Shown here: one piece after another, positions 26,817 to 34,171 of the stretch
How the letters are laid out: every line of letters begins with the position of its first letter
Numbering within the stretch: position 1 is the first letter of the stretch
Assembly (NCBI GenBank): GCA_030147505.1
Contig: JASBVG010000018.1
Span: 1 to 48,761, forward strand
Direction: 5' to 3'
DNA length: 48,761 bases
Source: Tardiphaga sp.
Lineage (GTDB): Bacteria; Pseudomonadota; Alphaproteobacteria; Rhizobiales; Xanthobacteraceae
Notes under the pieces: model-generated
What the model was told of the DNA's origin: nothing
Database searches by the model: none
The model's input: the letters and a program-made list of their open reading frames with translations, nothing else
Made by a program: the position numbers and the translations under genes

Positions 26817-27698
26817 ATGCCCGAGCTTCCCGAAGTCGAGACCGTCCGTCGCGGCCTGCAGCCGGCCATGGAGGGTGCCCGGGTCGACCGGCTGGAGCTG
26901 CGCCGGGGCGATCTGCGGTTTCCGTTCCAGGGCGATTTTGCGCAGCGGTTGCAGGGCCGTGTGATCACCAGCCTCGGCCGCCGGGCCAAATATCTGCTTG
27001 CTGATCTCGATTCCGGCGATGTGTTGCTGATGCATCTCGGCATGTCGGGCTCGTTCCGGGTCGTCTCCGATGAAGCGAATGTGATGCCCGGTGCTTTCCA
27101 TCATCCGCGCAGCGATGAACGCGCGCATGACCATGTGGTCTTCCACATGTCGTCTGGCCCATCGATCATCTATAACGATCCCCGCCGCTTCGGCTTCATG
27201 AAGATCTTTGCGCGTAGCGAGGCGGATCAGGAGCCGTTCATCAAGGACATCGGACCGGAGCCGCTCGGCAACGAATTCGATGCCGCGATGCTCGCCGAGG
27301 CTTGCCGTAACAAAAAGACGAGCCTGAAGGCGGCATTGCTCGACCAGACCGTCGTTGCCGGGCTCGGTAATATCTATGTTTGCGAAGCTCTGTTTCGCTC
27401 GCATCTGTCGCCGCGCCGTCTGGCAGCAACGCTCTCGACCAAGAAGGGCGAGCCGACCGAGCGCGCCGCCCATCTCGTCGATGCCATCCATGACGTACTC
27501 AATCTTGCCATCAAGGCTGGTGGCTCATCGCTCCGTGACCACCGCCAGACCTCTGGCGAACTCGGCTATTTCCAGCACTCGTTCCAGGTCTATGACCGCG
27601 AAGGCGAGCCCTGCAGAACCGATGGCTGTTCCGGCATCGTGAAGCGCTTCGTGCAGAATGGGCGATCGACGTTCTGGTGCCCGAAGTGTCAGAAGTGA
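26817..27698 (+). CDS. mutM: Formamidopyrimidine-DNA glycosylase (Fpg)
   Basis: A 293-residue bifunctional DNA glycosylase/AP lyase that removes 8-oxoguanine and FapyG. The mature N-terminus is PELPEVE with catalytic Pro2 and Glu3, which fixes the start at ATG 26817 rather than the in-frame ATG 26805. Lys58 is in RRAKYLL, with HLGMSGSF after it. The helix-two-turn-helix carries the [15 protein letters not shown] segment. The C-terminal zinc finger has all four cysteines: CRTDGC and CPKC. It diverges from ubiE. In many Hyphomicrobiales mutM is followed towards rpsT and dnaA; here an unrelated methyltransferase follows. Confidence 0.97.
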   Translation: MPELPEVETVRRGLQPAMEGARVDRLELRRGDLRFPFQGDFAQRLQGRVITSLGRRAKYLLADLDSGDVLLMHLGMSGSFRVVSDEANVMPGAFHHPRSDERAHDHVVFHMSSGPSIIYNDPRRFGFMKIFARSEADQEPFIKDIGPEPLGNEFDAAMLAEACRNKKTSLKAALLDQTVVAGLGNIYVCEALFRSHLSPRRLAATLSTKKGEPTERAAHLVDAIHDVLNLAIKAGGSSLRDHRQTSGELGYFQHSFQVYDREGEPCRTDGCSGIVKRFVQNGRSTFWCPKCQK

Positions 27699-27795
27699 TT
27701 CTCTTCCGATAGAACATCTTCAGCCTGACGGTGACGTGTGTTGGCAAGCTGCGCGTGGTTGCCGATGATCATGTTCAAATGACAACGAGGCTGCC

Positions 27796-28617
27796 ATGAC
27801 CGATGCTTCCAATCCCTCGATCCGCTTCAATGACGGTGCCGCATATGAGCGCATGATGGGCGTCTGGAGCAGGCTGGCCGGCGAAACATTTCTCGACTGG
27901 CTGGCGCCCGAGCCGGACCTGACCTGGGTCGATGTCGGTTGCGGCAACGGCGCTTTTACCGAGTTGATCGTGCAGCGCCTCGCGCCGCGCGCAGTGGATG
28001 GCGTCGATCCGTCCGACGGCCAGCTCGATTATGCGCGCAAACGGCCGGCGACCGCGATGGCGGTCTATCATCAGGGCGACGCGATGGCGTTGCCGTTCGG
28101 CGACGACAGTTTTGATGCAGCGGTGATGGCGCTTGTGATCTTCTTCGTGCCCGTACCGTCGCGCGGCGTCGCCGAGATGACGCGTGTCGTGAAACCGGGC
28201 GGGCTTGTTGCCGCCTATGCCTGGGATATGGACGGCGGCGGCTTTCCGCTGCAACCGGTCATGCGAGAACTGCGCGCCATGGGATTTGTCCCGCAGCCTC
28301 CGCCGAATCCGGATGCGTCGCGGATGGAAAATCTCATTGCGCTTTGGCAGGGCGCAGGACTTGTCGATGTCGCCACGCGCCGCATCGATGTCACCCGCCG
28401 CTTCGACAGCTTCGACGATTTCTGGGTGGCTTCGACGTCCGGCTCCACGGTGAAACCGGCGGTGGCCGCGATGCCGCCGGACGTGCTGGCGGAGCTGCAG
28501 CAGCGCGTGCGTGCGCATCTCTCCGAATTGCCGGGTGGCGGGGTCAGCTACGATGCCTTCGCCAATGCCGTGAAGGGGCGGGTGCCAGGCCTGAAAAGCC
28601 CCTCAAATGTGCGGTAA
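27796..28617 (+). CDS. Class I SAM-dependent methyltransferase, unknown substrate
   Basis: A 273-residue protein with a methyltransferase type 11/25 core. Motif I is WVDVGCGNGAFTE (about 44-56), then DGVDPSDGQLDYARKR (motif II acidic end), GDAMALPFGDDSFDAAVMAL and a motif like VVKPGGLVAAYAWD. The C-terminal third is not diagnostic. GAGG lies 6 bases before ATG 27796. There is no functional partner next to it, so I give no substrate. A 98-base gap separates it from mutM, and a 112-base gap with possible promoter-like TATAAAT (28641) follows. Confidence 0.8.
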   Translation: MTDASNPSIRFNDGAAYERMMGVWSRLAGETFLDWLAPEPDLTWVDVGCGNGAFTELIVQRLAPRAVDGVDPSDGQLDYARKRPATAMAVYHQGDAMALPFGDDSFDAAVMALVIFFVPVPSRGVAEMTRVVKPGGLVAAYAWDMDGGGFPLQPVMRELRAMGFVPQPPPNPDASRMENLIALWQGAGLVDVATRRIDVTRRFDSFDDFWVASTSGSTVKPAVAAMPPDVLAELQQRVRAHLSELPGGGVSYDAFANAVKGRVPGLKSPSNVR

Positions 28618-28717
28618 TATTATCTCAACTACGGCGGGTGTATAAATACCGGAAATAACCACGGCGCGCGTGAATGCTCGCCTGGCGGCCAATTCTGTGT
28701 TGGTTGCGAGGTACCGC

Positions 28718-28723
28718 AGGAGG
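28718..28723 (+). promoter_or_regulatory. Perfect Shine-Dalgarno that fixes a GTG start
   Basis: AGGAGG at 28718-28723 lies 6 bases before GTG 28730. It decides the start of the PilZ-domain gene; the frame is open 20 codons further upstream from a GTG at 28670 with no comparable site. Confidence 0.75.
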
Positions 28724-28729
28724 CCACAC

Positions 28730-29404
28730 GTGTCCGTTGAAAAATTCCTCAGGCAACGCGCCGTCAATGTGGTGGTGGGTGGTCAGTATACGTTGTCGAA
28801 CTGGCTCGATCCCGAGGGCCGGCCGCGCAGTTTTGCCTGCCGCACCAGTCGCGTCTCGCCGTTCCGGATGATCGTCGAGGTCCCGGTGGTCGGCCGTGTG
28901 GGCGATCGCATCGCCACCTATTTCGGCGATTTCGGCAAGCTCGACGGCGAGATCAGCGACACCGTATCCGGCAGCTTCCTGATCGAACTGATGCTGACGC
29001 GCCCGATGCGGCAGAAGATGTCGGATCAGCTGACCTGGCTGGAGAAGAAGCAGAAGGACCCGAGCATCAAGGATGAGCGTCGGCAGGCCCGTATCGTGCC
29101 TGCGAGCCCGCACTCCATGCTCACTTTCGCCGACGGGTCGATCAAGAGTTGCTTCGTCGTCGACATGTCGCCGTCGGGGGCGGCGGTGTCGGCCGATGTG
29201 CAGCCGGAGATCGGCACGCCGCTCGCCGTTGGTGCGTGTGTCGGTCGTGTGATCCGCCATCTCGACGGCGGCTTTGCGGTGAAGTTTGTTGAGGAACAAA
29301 ACCGCGATGTGCTGGAGCGTCGCGTCATCCGCCCGGTCCAAGCACCCCGTGTGCAGCGCGCGGCGACGCTGGAGCAGCGCATGGACCGGATGGAAGAAGC
29401 CTAA
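28730..29404 (+). CDS. PilZ-domain protein with an extra N-terminal domain
   Basis: A 224-residue protein. The N-terminal half (about 1-110; VVVGGQYTLSNWLDPEGRPRSFACRTSRVSPFRMIVEVP) looks like a second, diverged PilZ-like beta barrel: its VSPFRM segment sits where a PilZ domain has DxSxxG. The C-terminal half is a canonical PilZ domain with RxxxR (ERRQARI) and DMSPSGAAVS (DxSxxG), ending GGFAVKFVEE. It likely binds cyclic-di-GMP through the second domain. The target is unknown. The start is GTG 28730 behind AGGAGG. Its 3' end faces the degenerate trypsin-like gene, 13 bases away. This is the second PilZ gene of the window. Confidence 0.8.
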   Translation: MSVEKFLRQRAVNVVVGGQYTLSNWLDPEGRPRSFACRTSRVSPFRMIVEVPVVGRVGDRIATYFGDFGKLDGEISDTVSGSFLIELMLTRPMRQKMSDQLTWLEKKQKDPSIKDERRQARIVPASPHSMLTFADGSIKSCFVVDMSPSGAAVSADVQPEIGTPLAVGACVGRVIRHLDGGFAVKFVEEQNRDVLERRVIRPVQAPRVQRAATLEQRMDRMEEA

Positions 29405-29417
29405 GCCGACGTCTCGC

Positions 29418-30770
29418 TTATTTCCTGACGCAGATCAGACGAAGCATTGACGCCTTCGCATCGCCGGCTTTGCCGGCGTCGATCGTTACGCCATTCGCCT
29501 TGACGAAGTTACGCACAACATCCGCCGGAGCCAGCACGGCTTGCGTCGTCGCAGGCACGGGGCCGGCTACGAGCACCGGCTTCAGCTGTGTGAGCCCTAC
29601 GAAAGCGCCGTCGCTATCGAGCGCCGCCGCACCCGCGAAGCCGATACCGGGGGCAGGGACGAGCGTCGTTTCGTTATTCGATCCTTGCGCTGCTGCAGCT
29701 CTCACGCTGCTGACGGCGCCGCCGCCGCCCTGGTTCTGCGGGTCTGCAATGCCGACGAGATTGAGGTCGGATTTCGCCGAACCTGCGCCAAGCGGAAGCG
29801 GTTTGAGATCGCGTGCGCCATAGATCCGCAGCAATGCGAGATCGTGCGTCCTGTCCTCCGCGACCTTGTCGGCATTGCCATGGCCGGCCACGGTGATGGA
29901 CAGGCAGCCGTCCACGGCCTGGCGGTCGGTGACGATGGCGCCATCCGCACCGATCACGATGCCCGACGCATATTCGACCTTTTTGCGCGGCGGGGGGCTC
30001 GTGGCCTGTGCGCCGGCGGGGAAAGCCTCGAAGGCCGATGACATGGCGATCACCACCGGCTCCATGGTGCCTTCGGTGGCCTGATCGTACAGGATGGTGA
30101 GGATACGAACCTCGTCGCTCTTGAGCTGGCCACGGACGTAGAATTTCTTCTGGTTCTGCAGGCCGGACAGCACGAAAAAATCCGGCTTCACGGCGCTGTA
30201 GTCGAGCTTGCGGCCCGGCTGCTTGCGTTCGGCTTCGGCGAGTTTCGCGGATGACGGGGCGTCTTCCTTGCGGCGGGTCAACGCAATCTGGATGGTGCCG
30301 GTGGAGGACTGCCATTTGCTGCCGCCGGCATCGGAAGTCTGCTGCGGCACCAGTTTGCCGGGAATCCCAAGCTTCGCGCCCGTCACCATGTCGGTGACGA
30401 TCTTCCAGCCGACATTGTCGCGTGGCTTCTTCGCAGCCGCGGCGAGAAGGCTGCGTTCCTGCGGGTTCAGAACACCGGTCTCCTTGCCGCCATTGTTCTT
30501 CTGGAACGCCTTGATGCTGGCCACCATGCGATCGGAGACCTCGCCGTTGATGGTGCCGTTATAGTGCCCGGTCCAGGCGAGGTCGGACTGGATCGACAGG
30601 CGCTCGGCCTGGGTCATGCCCTTGGCGGTGTCCGCCGGCGTTTGCATGGCGGGGCGCACCGGCACGGTGGTTACCGGCTTCGGCTTCACGGGTGCGCTCG
30701 GGGCGGGGGCCTGTGCGTGAGCTGCAGAGGCCAGCAGGATCATGGCGGTTGCCGACAGTATCGATCTCAT
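29418..30770 (-). CDS. Secreted trypsin-like protein with lost catalytic residues, plus peptidoglycan-binding-like domain
   Basis: A 450-residue exported protein. Residues 1-19 are a signal peptide (AMILLASAAHAQ), then a Pro/Lys-rich linker. Residues about 53-110 resemble a peptidoglycan-binding helix bundle (LAWTGHYNGTINGEVSDRMVASIKAFQ). Residues about 262-425 follow the trypsin/DegP fold: ASGIVIGADGAIVTDRQAVDGC, HDLALLRI and GIGFAGAAAL. The catalytic Asp310 is kept, but the His position holds Gln284 and the nucleophile Ser position (GxSGG) holds Ala379. So it is probably a pseudoprotease acting as a binding or scaffold protein in the periplasm. Start ATG 30770 is chosen because it gives a clean signal peptide; the frame continues 14 codons upstream. 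Confidence 0.78.
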   Translation of the reverse strand: MRSILSATAMILLASAAHAQAPAPSAPVKPKPVTTVPVRPAMQTPADTAKGMTQAERLSIQSDLAWTGHYNGTINGEVSDRMVASIKAFQKNNGGKETGVLNPQERSLLAAAAKKPRDNVGWKIVTDMVTGAKLGIPGKLVPQQTSDAGGSKWQSSTGTIQIALTRRKEDAPSSAKLAEAERKQPGRKLDYSAVKPDFFVLSGLQNQKKFYVRGQLKSDEVRILTILYDQATEGTMEPVVIAMSSAFEAFPAGAQATSPPPRKKVEYASGIVIGADGAIVTDRQAVDGCLSITVAGHGNADKVAEDRTHDLALLRIYGARDLKPLPLGAGSAKSDLNLVGIADPQNQGGGGAVSSVRAAAAQGSNNETTLVPAPGIGFAGAAALDSDGAFVGLTQLKPVLVAGPVPATTQAVLAPADVVRNFVKANGVTIDAGKAGDAKASMLRLICVRK

Positions 30771-30862
30771 GACATGTCCCGGTGGAGGAACCGACAATTG
30801 ATTTTGTTGCAACTAAGCACATCTGCTGGGTCGGCGACAGCGATTGGCAGGTTCAACACCGA

Positions 30863-30961
30863 CCCTCATCCTGAGGAGCACGCCAAGGCGTGCGTCTCGA
30901 AGGTGGTTTCGGGGCTCATGGTTCGAGACGCGCGCAATATGCGCGCTCCTCACCATGAGGG
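30863..30961. repeat. Two-hairpin dispersed repeat, copy 4 (reverse)
   Basis: Same orientation as the copy at 22326: it starts CCCTCATCCTGAGGAGC and ends CTCCTCACCATGAGGG. Its upper stems are GCACGCC/GGCGTGC and GCGCGCA/TGCGCGC. It ends 24 bases before the moeB-like ATG, between divergent genes, so it probably lies in that gene's leader or promoter. Confidence 0.85.
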
Positions 30962-30985
30962 AGCGAGTTTGGAGCGGAAGAGACG

Positions 30986-31786
30986 ATGCTGAGCGGCGAT
31001 GAACTCGAGCGTTATGCGCGCCACATCGTGTTGCGCGAGGTCGGCGGCCCCGGCCAGGCGAAGCTTCGCGCCGCGAAAGTGCTGGTGATCGGCGCCGGCG
31101 GGCTCGGTGCGCCGGCGTTGATGTATCTTGCCGCGGCTGGTGTCGGCACGCTGGGCATCGTGGACGATGACGAGGTGTCGTTGTCCAATCTGCAGCGCCA
31201 GATCATCCATGCGACGCCGGATATCGGTGAGCTGAAAGTGGCCAGTGCTGCGGCGAAAATCCACGCGCTCAATCCGCATGTGAATTTCGTCGGCCATGGC
31301 GAACGGCTGACGGCGGACAATGCGATGGCGCTGATCGGTGCGTATGACCTCGTGCTCGACGGTTCCGACAATTTCACGACACGCTATCTGGTGTCGGATG
31401 CCTGCTATCTCGCGGGCAAGCCGCTGATATCGGCCGCGCTGGGCACCTTCGATGCGTCGCTGACGACGTTGCGCCCGCATGAGCGCAACGACAAGGGGAT
31501 GTTCAATCCGACCTATCGCTGCCTGTTCCCCGAAGCGCCGCCACCCGGCACCGTGCCAAGCTGTCAGGAGGCCGGCGTGATGGGTGCGCTGGCCGGCATG
31601 ATCGGCTCGATGATGGCGCTGGAGGCGATCCGCGAGATCGTCGGTTTTGGCGAAGGGCTGGTCGGGCGTCTGGTGATGATCGACGCCCGCGCGATGCGCT
31701 TCGAGACGCTGCGTTATGCGCGCGATCCCGCCAATCCGCTGAACGGCGATGCGCCGTCCATCACCGATCTGAGCGGCCATCGCTGA
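30986..31786 (+). CDS. MoeB/ThiF/HesA-family adenylyltransferase, zinc site lost
   Basis: A 266-residue E1-like enzyme, a family that adenylates the C-terminal Gly of MoaD or ThiS-type sulfur carriers. The ATP site is VLVIGAGGLGAPAL (33-45), with conserved Asp and Arg in IVDDDEVSLSNLQRQ, and DLVLDGSDNFTTRY follows. Cys193 in GTVPSCQEAGV is the usual active-site-loop Cys. MoeB has a structural zinc held by two CxxC pairs. Here only Cys179 (TYRCLFP) is left; the first pair starts with Thr and the C-terminal pair reads RDPANPLNG. No moaD, thiS or rhodanese gene is in the window, so the partner is unknown. I do not assign moeB or thiF. Confidence 0.85.
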   Translation: MLSGDELERYARHIVLREVGGPGQAKLRAAKVLVIGAGGLGAPALMYLAAAGVGTLGIVDDDEVSLSNLQRQIIHATPDIGELKVASAAAKIHALNPHVNFVGHGERLTADNAMALIGAYDLVLDGSDNFTTRYLVSDACYLAGKPLISAALGTFDASLTTLRPHERNDKGMFNPTYRCLFPEAPPPGTVPSCQEAGVMGALAGMIGSMMALEAIREIVGFGEGLVGRLVMIDARAMRFETLRYARDPANPLNGDAPSITDLSGHR

Positions 31787-31801
31787 AGCGGCTGATCCTC
31801 C

Positions 31802-32758
31802 TCAGCCGCTCGCGGCGGCGACGAGCTTGCCGTAACGTTCCGCATCGCTGCGCAGCTCGGCCTCGAAGGCATCGGGGGGCGAGCTGGTGATCGTGACGCC
31901 CTGTGCCTGATATTGCTGGATCAAAGCGGGATCAGTCAGCGCTTCGGCAAGGTCGCGCGCAATCTGGCTGACGATCGGCTTTGGCGTGGCACCAGCGGCG
32001 AGCATGCCGAACCAGCTGTCATAGGCAAAATCGGGCAATCCAGCCTCGGCGAAGGTCGGCACATCGGGCAGTTGCGGCAGCCGGGTCTTGCCGGTGACCG
32101 CCAGCGCCCGCAGCTTGCCGGATTGAATCAGGTCGCCGCCGACATTGAAGAAGGTGAAGGCCATGTTGGTGTCGCCGCGCACGACGCTGATCTGCGACTC
32201 CGGCTGCCCGCGATGCGGTATCAGCACCATCTTCGCGCCGGTCAGGCTCTTGAACAGCTCTGCGGCGATGCCGGTCGAGCTACCGACGCCGGCGGAGCTG
32301 TAGCTCAAGCCGTCCGGCTTGGCCTTTGCGGCTGCGATGAACTCGGCCAGCGTCTTGAACGGCGCATCGGGCGGCACGATCAGGATCACCGCGGTGGTCG
32401 CGACACGGCTGATGGCGACGAAATCCTTGACCGGATCGAAGCCCAGATTCTTGTTCACCACGCCGACCACGCTGTGGCCGTTGGAGGTCAGCATGATCTG
32501 CGATCCGTCTGCGGGACCTTTCGCGATGCTGCTGACACCAGCAATGCCGGGCCGGTTCTCCACGATCACCTGCTGCTTCCATTTGGCGGTAAGCTTCTCG
32601 GCCACGGTGCGCGCGAGGATGTCGGTCATGCTGCCGCCCGAGAACGGCACCACGATGCGGACGAGCTGGGTCGGATAGGTCTGTGCAGTGGCGTGGCTAC
32701 CGACCATCGCTGCCGTCGCAGCGAGGCCGGAGCCGATCATGAATTGTCGGCGATCCAT
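31802..32758 (-). CDS. Tripartite tricarboxylate transporter substrate-binding protein (Bug family)
   Basis: A 318-residue periplasmic binding protein. A twin-arginine-like signal (MDRRQFMIG, then a hydrophobic stretch to AHATAQ) is followed by the Bug signatures YPTQLVRIVVPFSGGSMTDILAR, VENRPGIAGVSS and ALAVTGKTRLPQLPDVPTFAEAGL. GGAGG stands just before ATG 32758; the frame is open a little further upstream. It is the last gene of the catabolic operon. No TctA or TctB membrane genes are nearby, as is common for the many orphan Bug proteins in this group; it may share a transporter encoded elsewhere. The ligand is probably a carboxylate or aromatic acid (inference). Confidence 0.9.
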   Translation of the reverse strand: MDRRQFMIGSGLAATAAMVGSHATAQTYPTQLVRIVVPFSGGSMTDILARTVAEKLTAKWKQQVIVENRPGIAGVSSIAKGPADGSQIMLTSNGHSVVGVVNKNLGFDPVKDFVAISRVATTAVILIVPPDAPFKTLAEFIAAAKAKPDGLSYSSAGVGSSTGIAAELFKSLTGAKMVLIPHRGQPESQISVVRGDTNMAFTFFNVGGDLIQSGKLRALAVTGKTRLPQLPDVPTFAEAGLPDFAYDSWFGMLAAGATPKPIVSQIARDLAEALTDPALIQQYQAQGVTITSSPPDAFEAELRSDAERYGKLVAAASG

Positions 32759-32792
32759 TGGTTTCCTCCGTGTGAACGCAAGTGCCGGGCTT

Positions 32793-33143
32793 TCAGCCTC
32801 TGGCGGTGTCAGGCAGTGGCATTGCAAGCAGCACCACGGCCGGTCTCTTCGTCTCGTTGCGCAGTGCGCGGATCTCGTTCGGTGCGATGCGACAGGAATC
32901 CCAGGTGTTCAGTGTGGCGGTGCTGTCCGGCGTCTCGAATGTCACTTCGCCTTCGAGCACCACATAGAATTTCTCTTCCGGCGAGGCGGATGGTGTGATG
33001 CCGCCGCCGGGCAGGATCTGGCTCATGCCGAGCCACATCACGTCGCTCGGCCCGGCATCGCGGCCCTGCAGACGGAACATCCGCATGTCAGTGTGGCCGG
33101 GCGCCTCGTAGCGCGGTGCGTCATTCAGGCGGACGACATGCAT
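32793..33143 (-). CDS. Cupin-fold protein without the metal-binding histidines
   Basis: A 116-residue single cupin barrel. The fold is clear from ILPGGGITPSASPEEKFYVVLEGEVTF and the second half WDSCRIAPNEIRALRNET. The classic motif 1 (G, 5 residues, HxH, 3-4 residues, E) has lost both His (region ITPSASPEE keeps only the Glu), and the motif 2 His is replaced (EIRALRN). So it is probably metal-free. Start ATG 33143 lies 4 bases after the stop of the reductase gene; the upstream open frame is inside that gene. Its place in the operon suggests a small ligand-binding or isomerase-like role, not known. Confidence 0.75.
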   Translation of the reverse strand: MHVVRLNDAPRYEAPGHTDMRMFRLQGRDAGPSDVMWLGMSQILPGGGITPSASPEEKFYVVLEGEVTFETPDSTATLNTWDSCRIAPNEIRALRNETKRPAVVLLAMPLPDTARG

Positions 33144-33147
33144 GGCT

Positions 33148-34149
33148 TCACCCGTTGGGCTGGAAGACGACGCGATCGCGCGACGAGCCGAGCACGGCTG
33201 CATAGGCCTCGGCCGCACGCGCCAGCGGATAGATCGCACCGGATTCGATGGGGAAAGGCTTCAGCGCACCGGACGCGAAGCCAGGCACGAGATCGCGCAG
33301 CACCTCGGCGCTCGCAGTCGAGGAGAGCGAGAGCGTGTCGATGCCGACATAGGTGTGCCGGCCGCGGTAGAAGGCGAAGATGTCGAACGCGACCGGCTGC
33401 TTCACCGATGCGATGAAGATCTGGCGGCCGAGCACGGCGAGCGATCTGGTGCCGGCGTCGTGATAGGGCTCGCCCACCGTGTTGTAGACGATGTCGGCGC
33501 CCTTGCCGCCGGTGATCTCGCGCACGGTGGCGGCAACATCGTTGCGGCTGGAGTCGATCACGGTCACCTCGCCGTGGGCGTGACCGGCATAAGTTTCGTC
33601 CTTGCGGACGACACCGATGACGCGGGCGCCCTGCCAGGATGCGATCTGTGCGGCGGCCTGACCGACCTTGCCGTTGAGTCCGAGGATCAGAACGGTCTCG
33701 CCGGCCTTCGGCATGCCCGCGCGACGAAAGCCTTCCTGCGCGGTGACGAACGGCACGCCGATGCCGGCAGCCTCGGCCAGGCTGATATTGGCCGGTTTCT
33801 CGACCAGGGCATCGGCCTCGACGACGAGATGCGTCGCGTGGGTGCCGTCGCGACGGATGCCGAGATCGCCCGACGAGCCGAACACTTCCTTGCCAACGAG
33901 GGCGTCAGGTCCTTCGAGCACGATGCCGGCGAAATCGCGGCCCGGCGTGCGCGGAAACACTGCATAAGGCATCATGCCGATCGCGGCTTTCGCATCCGAT
34001 GGATTGACGGCGGCGGCCTTGATCGCGACGAGCGCGTCGGTTGCATTCGCGCGCACGAGTGTTCGCGGCTCGATGGCCGGCGCGACGTTCTCGATCCGCT
34101 CGACCTTGGCTGTCAATCGCAGGCAGGTGGCTGTGGTTTCTTTCATCAT
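33148..34149 (-). CDS. Medium-chain NAD(P)H reductase (quinone oxidoreductase-like)
   Basis: A 333-residue MDR-superfamily enzyme. An N-terminal GroES-like domain (ALVAIKAAAVNPSDAKAAIG, PGRDFAGIVLEG) precedes a Rossmann domain with ETVLILGLNGKVGQAAAQIA as the cofactor loop. The zinc ligands of true alcohol dehydrogenases are absent, so it is of the quinone-oxidoreductase / enone-reductase type. GAGGA lies 5 bases before ATG 34149. As the fourth gene of the catabolic operon it is a candidate for reducing a double bond in a ring-cleavage product (inference). The SDR of the operon is the other candidate. Confidence 0.85.
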   Translation of the reverse strand: MMKETTATCLRLTAKVERIENVAPAIEPRTLVRANATDALVAIKAAAVNPSDAKAAIGMMPYAVFPRTPGRDFAGIVLEGPDALVGKEVFGSSGDLGIRRDGTHATHLVVEADALVEKPANISLAEAAGIGVPFVTAQEGFRRAGMPKAGETVLILGLNGKVGQAAAQIASWQGARVIGVVRKDETYAGHAHGEVTVIDSSRNDVAATVREITGGKGADIVYNTVGEPYHDAGTRSLAVLGRQIFIASVKQPVAFDIFAFYRGRHTYVGIDTLSLSSTASAEVLRDLVPGFASGALKPFPIESGAIYPLARAAEAYAAVLGSSRDRVVFQPNG

Positions 34150-34171
34150 CCGGTTCCTCGATGACGGCATC

